A DNA stretch of 19,186 nucleotides from Phoronis ovalis. Its lineage: Eukaryota > Phoronida > Phoronidae. Under the pieces are notes generated by a model that was not told the DNA's origin, made no database searches, and saw only the letters and a program-made list of their open reading frames with translations. The stretch lies in the NCBI GenBank assembly GCA_028565635.1, contig JAOXYB010016243.1, forward strand, positions 1 through 19,186, read 5' to 3'. A program made the position numbers and the translations under genes. The first letter of the stretch is position 1. Every line of letters begins with the position of its first letter. Shown here piece after piece: positions 1 through 7,859 of the stretch.

Positions 1-410
1 AATTAACTATGGCAAAGCCTAGACGTTAGTTGAGAGGGTACACAAAATCAGACTACGGAACAGCTGATTTATAAACATCACCTATTAAGTAATGTTTGTA
101 TAGAAGTTAAATTTGTATGAGCCTAAAACGCGTGATTGAATTTAACTTCTAAGATATTTTTTTTTATTTTTAAAAATTTTAAAAATGTTATTGCCAAAAT
201 ACACACTTCTGATTTTCGTTATAGAATGTTTAACTGTTCGGTCTTGATCAAGTTCATATTGCTATATATTGACGCATTTGCTGAAAGTATTTAAAACAAT
301 AAAGGGTTATTTGTATTATTTTAAAAATAGGCAGGGCAGCTACATGTAATGATCAAGACAACTTGAGAAACAAAGATTGAATCAGGTGATAACGCCCACA
401 CTATACTGAC

Positions 411-492
411 ATAGCTAACTGACGTCTGCGCGTGACAATGCTCACACGGAGATAGCTAACTGTCGTCTGCGCATGACAATGCTCACACGGAG
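411..492. repeat. 41-bp tandem duplication, two copies
   Basis: Copies at 411-451 and 452-492 begin ATAGCTAACTG and end GCTCACACGGAG. They differ at two positions. The first copy contains a TGACGTC half-palindrome (CRE-like) that the second has lost through A-to-T change. Confidence 0.9.
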
Positions 493-2581
493 ATGACAGG
501 AGTTGATCTTTATGAGTGATGACGCAAACATGGCGCTGACAGTTTTGCACGCTTACCGGGGTAGTAAACGATTGTTTAGCATGTCAACAGACCCATATTA
601 CATTTTTTTCGATCATCTTAAAAAACAATTCCCTTAAAATTATGTCTCTAAACGGGTGACGAATAAATATGTTTTGTGACTTGTCTTCGTCTTTTTAAAG
701 GTAGGCACAAAATTAGTTGGAGATAAATGTTTGTACTGATTTTTGCCAACTTTCTTCGAAAACAAAATCCCGTAACATTTTTTTTTATGAAATGTGACTC
801 CGGTTGTTTAAGGCATAATAATCCTGTGATATTTGCTTTTTTCTAAAAAAAACCTAGAAAATACGAAGATTTTTTCTCTACCTTAATTACTTTACTTTCT
901 AATACATCGTATTGAATGTCACATTTCTAATTTATACAAGAGCTTCTCAACAAGGCATTCACCCGCATATTGCTAAAAGTGGTGTATTGAAATATGTTAT
1001 TCTGATGATTTATAGAATTATTTCTATGTGAATGACAATGTCAAAGTACCCAATATGTATATATCCGAATGCATGCTATATCCACTGGGATTTGAAATTC
1101 GAGCTTTTATTCAAATAAGCTTCTATTTCCTAGCAGGAGTGTACAAATGATAGTTTTCCCGCCACAGGTGAACTTAAGTAGTTTTCGATACTAGAACAAT
1201 AATAATAAAAACCTCATTTTCGGTAATAATAATAATATTAAAAAACTAGATAGTTTATTTCAATGGTGGCTTTTTATATCAGATAACGATATATTGAACA
1301 GGAGGATGATCACATTCCTTCACACGGGACGGGAGGTACGTTGTACAACATCTTGCACAAATATATATACACACCTCGACGCTTTATTAACATAAGGAAT
1401 TATTTGATAAAATAAAAATGTTAGTCCGATGCTGCGAATTAAATGATAACTGACGCGACATGTTTGTTTTATGATAACAAATTAGTGTAACAAGAACGAT
1501 TCTCGAATAGTCGGTGGCATTAAACTGCCGGCATACCTAAACCATTGCATTTTTTAACGTGTTAGCTAAATCACGTTCAACCTTAATATGTCAAAGGTAT
1601 AACAAGCTGAATAAGAATATGTTTTTCTTTTTTTTCAAAAAACTAATTCTGTTTCTGATTTTGCCTTATTGTATTGAAAAGATGTTGCAGTAGATAACAA
1701 TGTTTTAACGTCACGGTGCTTTTTTATTTCACCTTTACGATATAAATGACGATAATATTCGTGATCTTTTAAACACAACTTTTTTGCTAGGCGTTAAATA
1801 AGTAAAATGTCAAAAGGTCTACGTTTATTGACATCAAAATTAGACCTATAAGTGCTCATGTCATGTTCTTGTGACCAACTTTAAATTGACTTCTGAGACG
1901 TGTTGCGACATTTTTCACGCCTGAGGTGCAATGCGATGCGTCTGTACCTTGTCTAGATATATCAACTACAGAATGTTGTACGTATTTGCCACAAGTCCAA
2001 TAATTGTAAATACTATAATACGTGTCACCAGGTATCAGCTAATCTTTAATTTATAAACTGATGACACAACTAGCAGATAATCACTTGTTACTTGATTTAT
2101 TAAAATCGTTGCCCACAACTTTACAACCGATGCCATGGTTCAATTAACATTGATTTCTTTGAGAAATCGGTACACGAATTTGAAAATGTTTTAATCATAA
2201 CATGCTTTATAAATGTTGCCTTAATTCAAATGTTGATTATGCGTTCAATTAATTTATTTATTAATAATCATTTCTATAATATTATTAAAGTCTATATTTC
2301 CAACGTTTATTCAATAGCTGGTATAACTGGATGCTAACAAAGGAAAACAATTACTTTCTTTACTCTACGGTTGCAATTACCAGGGTGATTATCTGAGCTG
2401 GAGAAATATGAAAATTACAGAAACTTCATCATGTACATGTATGTGATACTCTTAAAAGGTTTTATGCGTGGACTGTTGTGGCAGCCACTGTTTAAAATTT
2501 TATGATAACTAAATAATCAGGGAACGAAAGATATCTCACTGTTATTTAACACCTAATTTATAAATTCAATTTGCTTGACAC

Positions 2582-2590
2582 GCGCCATCT
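2582..2590 (-). promoter_or_regulatory. CTCF-like core, weak
   Basis: GCGCCATCT is AGATGGCGC on the - strand, the core shared by fly and vertebrate CTCF motifs. The bases upstream of the core do not fit the longer consensus. The same 9-mer recurs at 16682 in the same orientation. Confidence 0.25.
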
Positions 2591-3605
2591 CTGATTTGGT
2601 AATTTTGTCACCCGAATGGCGTCGTCACAACTCCGTTATCATATATTAATAAATAATCCCGTTACAGCAAACAGGCAGTCACGCAAGATGGACATTATTG
2701 GGGGGACGATAAGCTGCGTCCTTGCATCAAGAAAAGTGATACCACTTAAAAAAGAACTTTTGTGTAAGATAAGTCCAGAATAAATTGAGTGTTTACTTGG
2801 ATTTATTTCATATTGGTGGAAGATGCATGCATTCTGGTTATGACGATGTGACAACAGCATTTTAATTTACAAAAAACATAAATAAAGTGCTCACAAGAGG
2901 GCGTTCTGACCCTGAGTATTTTTTACCGATCTTTTACTGATACTAAACAGATGCATATTTATTTTCTTGATCAAACACATTTTTTTCTTGCTTTCAAGTT
3001 AATTAACAAAGATTAGGGTATTTTGCAGCTATTCTTATCTGAGGGGATACGGTTTTTATGTCTAGTGATTTGGGATTTGTCATAATAAACTATTTAAACC
3101 GTGACTTGTAAGAGATGATATGCATTACTCGTGAGCTGGTCAAATTCAGTTTTTATACCTGTTCGATCTGTGATTTTGCTACTCAGATCTTTCGTGAAAG
3201 GTATATAGTGAACTGTGATCACAGCTGTCGCTCATTGTCCCGTCTTCGCTACGTCGTTACTCTCTCTAGGAATTCTAGTAATTAAGCAGGTAATTAAAGT
3301 TGCTGAGAAATCGAAAATTAAATAAAAATCAACACAAATAAAGAATTGCCAAATCTATAACATCTTATTACAAAGGGTTTGACATGGTCATGCTTGACGA
3401 TTGTCACACGATTGTTGAAATCCGTACAGCTATAAATAAGTAATTACACGACAATTAAGTTAAAAGATCATAAAAATAAATGGCCGTACTTCAAGCACAC
3501 AAATATGTGCAAAATATTATTCATAGCTTAATTCAATATCGGTTTGCGGTGAGCTGAAACATGACGCGGTTTAAATCATGTGACATGCCATGAACCTCCG
3601 CAACG

Positions 3606-3613
3606 TTCCCACG
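3606..3613 (-). promoter_or_regulatory. isolated distal CSL-like site
   Basis: TTCCCACG (CGTGGGAA on the - strand) lies 1.8 kb upstream of the promoter, in a locally GC-richer island. It could be part of a distal Notch-responsive element; alone it is weak evidence. Confidence 0.35.
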
Positions 3614-5008
3614 GTACGGGTTTTTGTGGAGGGGTCAGTGAAATTAGAACCGCAACACATTGTATATAATCAATATTAAATTCCAAAATATTAAACATAC
3701 AACAAATTAAGTGTCATTTCTATTTTTGACATACAAAATTAATTTACATATTCTAAAATACCAAAGAATTGAAAATGCAACATTAATAGATCGGCAAAAA
3801 TTTCCTGATAATAATCAAATTGGCATAGATTATTTTCAATAAAACTAATTTTAGGCACGTCCATATTTGTGTTTATATTGTTAAATCAAGCTATATACAA
3901 AACTTGTAAATACAAGTAATAAAAAGAACACAATAACAATCTTTTGATAGAAGCCTTAGTTTAAAGTTGCCCTTCACAATTTATTAGTTAGTGTGCTATT
4001 TTCATTTTACCACAAGCCATAGGCAGTGTATTATACAGCGAGCCTATAGGAGTATCCAAGCGAGAAAGGAGACTAAAAGAAACCCTTACAGTGTTCTCGG
4101 GACGTTAAACTGAGGGCAAACTTTAATACCAAAATGTCATGTGAAGATATTTATATAAGAAACAATACCCATATTTATAAAATGAAAAAGGTCTCGAAAG
4201 GCGACATAAGTTTGTTATCGAAACATGAGAGTCGGAACCAAAGTGACGTGTGTACGGACCCACTGAAAAAAGTAACCAATAATCCTAATCAATCTTTAAC
4301 GTTAATCTGTGCTTAAATATATTTTTTAGTTTAATCATTGCACGTTGCAAAACCGAATTTGGTGCTCTTATAAACTAGTTCTGTCAACCAAGAGCAATCG
4401 CAGACATGTCAATTACTTTTATTTCTGGTATTTTGCATAAAAATGTTTCACTCGACCCAGCAACGTGTTTTCTGCATGTAATGTGTTATCACTGTTATTT
4501 AAAAACATCACTGCTACCCCCGGCTAAACGTCAACATCACGGAAACCAGACAAAACATTGTTTTATGAGTGTCACCAAAGCTGCTTTGCTTTATAATTTT
4601 AATTACTGTGTCGCTTCAATCAGTTATTTGGGAAATTGAAAATAAACCACATTTTAATCAGTTGCTTTATCGTACTCAATATTTGGGATATCCTTGATGA
4701 TTACCCGGAATTCTTAAATACCCGGAGATCAAAACTCAGGCCTTACGGATATGATGTTGGCTAAAAAAAAAAATGGGTATGTCAGTCGTGACAATATGCG
4801 TGAGAGTTTAGTACATATTATCCCACTTCCTTAAACCGATAAGTCGTTAAATAATTAACACCATTTTTTCACATAATTATTATCATTAAATCTGGTACAA
4901 TGACACCAGTGTCAGTCTGGCGATGACAGAGCCTTTGCAGAAAAATAAGACAGATTTTATGTTTACTTTATAAATCAGTTTTTGGCATCTCACTCAGTTA
5001 TGATAATT

Positions 5009-5016
5009 TTCCCACG
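5009..5016 (-). promoter_or_regulatory. CSL/Su(H) (RBPJ) binding site, distal promoter
   Basis: TTCCCACG on the + strand is CGTGGGAA on the - strand, an exact match to the YGTGRGAA consensus of the Notch effector CSL. It lies about 415 bp upstream of the inferred transcription start. The surrounding 12-mer TTTTCCCACGCT recurs around the intron 2 site at 6075. Confidence 0.7.
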
Positions 5017-5077
5017 CTCCGTAAGGTTGGCCTTACAATCCGTGGCTTTGTGTGATTAAAGTATCGGCATGCTACAT

Positions 5078-5111
5078 CACCTGTGGCTTCTAACATACCT
5101 GTTTACAGGTG
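5078..5111. promoter_or_regulatory. paired CAGGTG-type E-boxes within a palindrome
   Basis: CACCTG at 5078-5083 and CAGGTG at 5106-5111 are the same E-box in opposite orientations. The second lies at the end of a perfect inverted repeat, ACCTGT-TT-ACAGGT (5097-5110). CAGGTG is the class A E-box favoured by proneural bHLH/E-protein dimers. A role as proneural input to this promoter is plausible but inferred. Confidence 0.45.
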
Positions 5112-5140
5112 CCTAGAGTCAACATTTAGTAGGCGGGGTT

Positions 5141-5148
5141 TTCCCACA
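5141..5148 (-). promoter_or_regulatory. CSL/Su(H) (RBPJ) binding site, middle promoter
   Basis: TTCCCACA is TGTGGGAA on the - strand, an exact consensus CSL site. It sits 29 bp downstream of a CAGGTG E-box (5106-5111), the kind of neighbour seen where Notch and proneural bHLH inputs are combined. The consensus and the family role are established knowledge; use in this gene is inferred. Confidence 0.7.
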
Positions 5149-5166
5149 CTGTCACAAAAGATCTCG

Positions 5167-5172
5167 CACGTG
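5167..5172. promoter_or_regulatory. class B E-box CACGTG
   Basis: The palindromic octamer GCACGTGC contains CACGTG, a site bound by HES dimers and by other bHLH proteins. It lies about 20 bp downstream of the middle CSL site and is a candidate for autorepression. Confidence 0.4.
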
Positions 5173-5264
5173 CTCCTTCTTAGCATCACAATAATGATAA
5201 GACTTGATTGACACATTAATAGCTTACCTTGTACCCCTGCTTAATTTATAACATGATACGTTAA

Positions 5265-5317
5265 CCAATGGCGTGCTGTCCCACACGAGTTAGCTTATCG
5301 GGCTGCTTGCGGATTGG
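5265..5317. promoter_or_regulatory. CCAAT boxes in opposite orientations
   Basis: CCAAT at 5265-5269 on the + strand and ATTGG at 5313-5317 (CCAAT on the - strand) lie about 110-160 bp upstream of the inferred start. This is the usual distance for NF-Y sites in metazoan promoters. Confidence 0.4.
5278..5285 (-). promoter_or_regulatory. variant CSL-like site
   Basis: GTCCCACA is TGTGGGAC on the - strand, one base off the CSL consensus at the last position. It overlaps an N-box-like CACGAG at 5284-5289 and lies between the two better proximal sites. It may be a weak site or chance. Confidence 0.35.
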
Positions 5318-5351
5318 TCAAATGTTCAGGTATGTTAAAGTGGGTTTAACT

Positions 5352-5359
5352 TTCCCACG
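5352..5359 (-). promoter_or_regulatory. CSL/Su(H) site overlapping an N-box, proximal promoter
   Basis: TTCCCACG is CGTGGGAA on the - strand, an exact CSL consensus, ending 34 bp before the TATA box. The sequence runs on into CACGAG (5356-5361), an N-box of the CACNAG type bound by HES proteins. Activator and feedback repressor could therefore compete for the same bases; that competition is inferred. Confidence 0.72.
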
Positions 5360-5393
5360 AGTTGGAGCAGACTTCAGACTTAATGCGTCATAA

Positions 5394-5401
5394 TATATAC
5401 A
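5394..5401 (+). promoter_or_regulatory. TATA box of the HES promoter
   Basis: TATATACA lies 116 bp upstream of the first ATG and just after the proximal CSL site. A start of transcription about 30 bp downstream, near 5420-5430, would give a 5'UTR of about 85 nt without any upstream ATG. TATA-containing promoters with adjacent CSL sites are typical of HES/E(spl) genes. Confidence 0.6.
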
Positions 5402-5509
5402 AAAGGGGAAAAAGATAACTCTATCGGCATTTAACGTCCCAGGACAGGACATAGCAACACAACGAAAGCATTCCGTTACACAAAATCTCTAGTTTTTAAA
5501 TCTTTGCAA

Positions 5510-7356
5510 ATGATGACGGCATCAGAAGAAAACCAAGTTAAAATGGAAACACAGCCGCCAAGTCCTAAAGAAACCAGAAAGGTAAACGGAATTTATTTGC
5601 AGTGCTATTGTTATAAATAAACAAATAAGCAATAACCTTGTTAGTTTTCTCTCTTAACATTTTCTAGTCAATGTTTTATGATATTATACAATATTTTTTT
5701 CTTGTTTCAGAGCGCAAAGCCTATAATGGAGAAAAGAAGACGCGCTAGAATTAATGCAAGTTTGTCGGAATTAAAGGCGCTGCTACTGGAAGTCCTTAAA
5801 AAAGAGGTAGTTTTAAGTTTTATAAATAATATATATTTTTATTAAAAAGCGGACACGCAATTAATTTAATGAATTAATATTAAGCCCTATGTAACAAAGT
5901 GTCACATATTGTAGTATAGACTTGTTTCGACGTGTTGAAGTGGGGGTTTTTCAACATCACAAAGGTTTCGTCACAACTTATAAATATCTAATAAAAGAGG
6001 TTTTATTTACATTTCATTGACGTGTAAACAATTGTTAGACATTTAAGGCTGGGTGAGCTTTTCAAGCCTAAGTTTTCCCACGCTCTCAGCTAGCTCATTT
6101 GTACCTGTATAAAGGGCTATTTATTAATCATGTTTTTACGTTTGATTTATAGGGATCACGACACTCAAAAATGGAAAAAGCAGATATATTAGAAATGACT
6201 GTGAAACATTTAAGAAATATACAAAGGCAGCAATTTTCAGGTATATAAATCCATTTTATCTTGCTGTTAAAGTTTATATTGAAATGTACCAAAAATATGC
6301 ATGGTCTGATGGCTATTGGAGTTTATGCCAAGACATTTCGGGCATCGCTCTAGCAATTTAAAAAATCCCATACTTGAAAAACATATATTTAAAATTAATT
6401 TACAATAACTAATTTCCTGCATAGTTTCGTGATGAAACTTATATAGAAACGAATAAATATCCACCATCTGGTGTGCAATAAAGAAACTAATGATATTTTT
6501 ATAATTTTACAATTTTATAAAATGATTCTCTGCCATAGTAACGGATTCTGTTTTGCAGGTGACTGATTTAATTTTGATTAGATGGATTAATTATTATCAG
6601 ACCTGTTCTTCCAAATATTTAAATTAACCTCAATTTGTTTTATCTCTTGTAGCTGCTGTTGCCTCGGATCCAACTACCTTTAACAAGTATCATGCAGGAT
6701 TTAGCGAATGTGCGACTGAAGTTAGCCGTTATCTCGGTGCCCTTGATGGAGTAGACGTCGAGCTCCGTGCACGTGTTCTAAACCATTTGGCAAATAAAGT
6801 ACAACATACTGTGATTAATAATCGGCCGTCATCACCCGTTTCAAGTGCACCGTGTGTTAGCCAAATGCCAACTGCTACACCTATGTCTGTTAACGGAAGA
6901 ATTCAGGGACATTATCAAATGAACACACAAGTAGACATAACACCGAAACTTATTCCACAAATTCAGCAAATTGTACCTCAAGGATTATCGCAAAATGCTA
7001 GTGAACAAACCAACTTATTTGGAGGAATACAACTCGTACCAGCTAGATTGCCAACAGGAGAAATTAGTTTTGTTGTACCAGGAAATATGTTGCAAAGCAA
7101 CCAAATACCAAGTTACGTCATACCAGTATACGCAAGCCCGGCTGTTGGAAGTCCTACAACGCCTTCATCCGCCATTACTACACAATCTCTTGCTGCTATT
7201 TCACCAACGCAACAGACCACATCCGAAACTAAATTACAATCAACGCCATTTATGTTCATCCCAGGAAACACTTCCCCAGTTCAAGTCATGAACACACCAA
7301 TAATAAATCCGGTTGATATTGGATTAAGTCGTAGACCTGTATGGCGTCCTTGGTAG
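5510..7356 (+). CDS. HES: HES family bHLH-Orange transcriptional repressor (Hairy/Enhancer of split), 4 exons
   Basis: The coding sequence is join(5510-5581, 5711-5806, 6153-6240, 6653-7356), 960 nt and 319 aa. All three introns are GT-AG, in phases 0, 0 and 1. Residues about 24-82 form the bHLH. The basic region contains [13 protein letters not shown] at 27-39, including the proline (P28) typical of HES proteins. Helix 2 lies around 62-82. Residues about 95-132 form the Orange domain (F95, GF 101-102, C105, EV 108-109, RYL 111-113). Residues 209-230 are a conserved-looking hydrophobic block ([15 protein letters not shown]). The rest of the tail is S/T/P/Q-rich, and the last four residues are WRPW, the Groucho/TLE recruitment motif. 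HES proteins of this type are nuclear repressors, usually Notch targets, that bind N-box and class B/C sites as dimers. WRPW rather than YRPW, and proline in the basic region, argue against Hey. An in-frame TAA at 5432-5434 precedes the first ATG. The next codon is also ATG (5513) with a better context (A at -3), so the protein could be 318 aa. The 319 aa are somewhat more than the 280 aa of human HES1. Family assignment is near certain; orthology to a particular HES/hairy gene is not resolved. Confidence 0.97.
5582..5710 (+). other. HES intron 1
   Basis: A 129-bp phase-0 intron that starts GTAAAC and ends with a pyrimidine-rich tract and TTTCAG. It splits the coding sequence between K24 and S25, just before the basic region. 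This is the conserved first intron position of HES genes. Confidence 0.93.
5807..6152 (+). other. HES intron 2, with CSL site and TATA-like box
   Basis: A 346-bp phase-0 intron (GTAGTT...TTATAG) falling in the loop of the bHLH between E56 and G57. It contains an exact CSL site on the - strand at 6075-6082 (TTCCCACG) and a TATAAAG at 6108-6114. It also contains a short inverted repeat, GTTGAA at 5934-5939 with TTCAAC at 5950-5955. The first two could form a second promoter or simply a Notch-responsive intronic enhancer. Confidence 0.9.
6075..6082 (-). promoter_or_regulatory. intronic CSL/Su(H) binding site
   Basis: TTCCCACG is CGTGGGAA on the - strand, an exact CSL consensus within intron 2. 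It is embedded in the same 12-mer (TTTTCCCACGCT) as the site at 5009. Confidence 0.55.
6241..6652 (+). other. HES intron 3
   Basis: A 412-bp AT-rich phase-1 intron (GTATAT...TTGTAG) between the bHLH exon and the Orange-domain exon, splitting codon 86 (Ala). An acceptor-like TTTTGCAG ends at 6558 but leads straight into stops in the required frame, so the acceptor at 6651-6652 is used. No other element is evident. Confidence 0.92.
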
Positions 7357-7412
7357 ATGTGTCAGTTCGTTTCCAGAAACTTTCGTTAATTTCGAATGTT
7401 TCTTTTGTCATT

Positions 7413-7419
7413 TGTGATA
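7413..7419 (+). promoter_or_regulatory. K-box, miR-2 family seed site
   Basis: TGTGATA pairs with nucleotides 2-7 of the miR-2/miR-13 family seed and has A opposite nucleotide 1 (a 7mer-A1 site). K-boxes are known repressive 3'UTR motifs of Drosophila Enhancer-of-split complex genes. The site is 57 nt after the stop codon. Confidence 0.5.
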
Positions 7420-7718
7420 TGATGCTAGGCTGTTTAAAATACCGTTTTATCTCGATCGATCACTGACGTTTCTCAAATGGTCACTGTCGGGGGTTTCATT
7501 CCAATGGTTCCACCATTCTTGCAAGTTGATCAAGGCTGTATCAATTCGGAAAATACGGTATTTTTTGGCTGGTCTAGGCAAAACGTGTTGCTCTGCTGTT
7601 TATACTTAATTTCAAGATTTATTGCTCACGTTTTTAATTTTATAGCATTCCACTGAAAAATCCCAATTGGCCAAAAATTGATTTTTTTTTTGTGTTATTT
7701 AAAGCAGCAAAATCTGCT

Positions 7719-7726
7719 GTCTTCCA
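7719..7726 (+). promoter_or_regulatory. GY-box, miR-7 8-mer seed site
   Basis: GTCTTCCA is the full complement of miR-7 nucleotides 2-8 plus A opposite nucleotide 1, the strongest canonical site type. GY-boxes targeted by miR-7 are established in Drosophila E(spl)/Brd-complex Notch-target genes, and miR-7 is conserved across Bilateria. Confidence 0.62.
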
Positions 7727-7731
7727 AAGTT

Positions 7732-7739
7732 TGTAAATA
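7732..7739 (+). promoter_or_regulatory. Pumilio response element overlapping a poly(A) signal
   Basis: TGTAAATA matches the PUF-protein consensus UGUANAUA. Its last four bases are also the first bases of the AATAAA at 7736-7741, so PUF binding and 3' processing could interfere. Binding is inferred from the motif alone. Confidence 0.45.
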
Positions 7740-7741
7740 AA
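7736..7741 (+). terminator. proximal poly(A) signal
   Basis: AATAAA 380 nt after the stop codon. The downstream sequence is only moderately T/GT-rich (a TTTGTATTATT stretch near 7780). It would give a 3'UTR of about 400 nt that still includes the K-box, the GY-box and the Pumilio element. Confidence 0.45.
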
Positions 7742-7818
7742 TAGTTGTTATGAATTTACTGTTGATAAAGAGTGAAAAGAGTTTGTATTATTATTCAGAT
7801 AGTTTTGTTGTGAATGAA

Positions 7819-7824
7819 AATAAA
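7819..7824 (+). terminator. distal poly(A) signal with GT/T-rich downstream element
   Basis: AATAAA followed about 30-50 nt later by a T/GT-rich stretch (about 7849-7875, containing CTTGTGTTTTTCTG), the usual downstream element for cleavage. This is the better of the two candidate 3' ends. A further AATAAA at 7995-8000 has weaker surroundings. Confidence 0.6.
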
Positions 7825-7859
7825 ATATATTTATTAATACATGGAATTTCAGTTTCTTG

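Larger units (their letters stand above)
1..4950. other. gene-free 5' flank
   Basis: AT-rich DNA with no coding region I can support. The short open frames near 2639-2860, 4134-4316 and 4406-4639 have no recognisable domain and no gene-like context. Visible elements are the tandem repeat at 411-492, an AAT-rich microsatellite near 1195-1242, a CTCF-like core at 2582-2590, an isolated CSL consensus at 3606-3613 and a homopolymer A run near 4764. It may contain distal enhancers of the HES gene; the sequence alone does not show this. Confidence 0.7.
7357..7845 (+). other. HES 3'UTR, AU-rich, with small-RNA and Pumilio motifs
   Basis: The untranslated tail runs from the stop codon to one of two poly(A) signals. 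It contains a K-box (7413-7418), a GY-box (7719-7725), a Pumilio element (7732-7739) and AUUUA pentamers at 7617-7621, 7697-7701 and 7829-7833. This composition fits a short-lived mRNA, as expected of HES genes. The 3' end near 7840 is inferred from the signal at 7819; no transcript evidence is available. Confidence 0.7.

Noticed and set aside
5009-5359. canonical Su(H) paired site (head-to-head, 15-17 bp spacer)
   Set aside because: All consensus sites are in one orientation and too far apart; the only facing half-site at 5340 has a 9-base spacer and an incomplete core.
6551-6558. acceptor-like TTTTGCAG in intron 3
   Set aside because: Splicing here would put in-frame stops before the Orange domain; the acceptor at 6651-6652 gives an uninterrupted HES protein.
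6971-7291. 106-codon + strand frame inside exon 4
   Set aside because: It is a shifted frame over the HES exon, whose own frame carries the Orange domain and WRPW.
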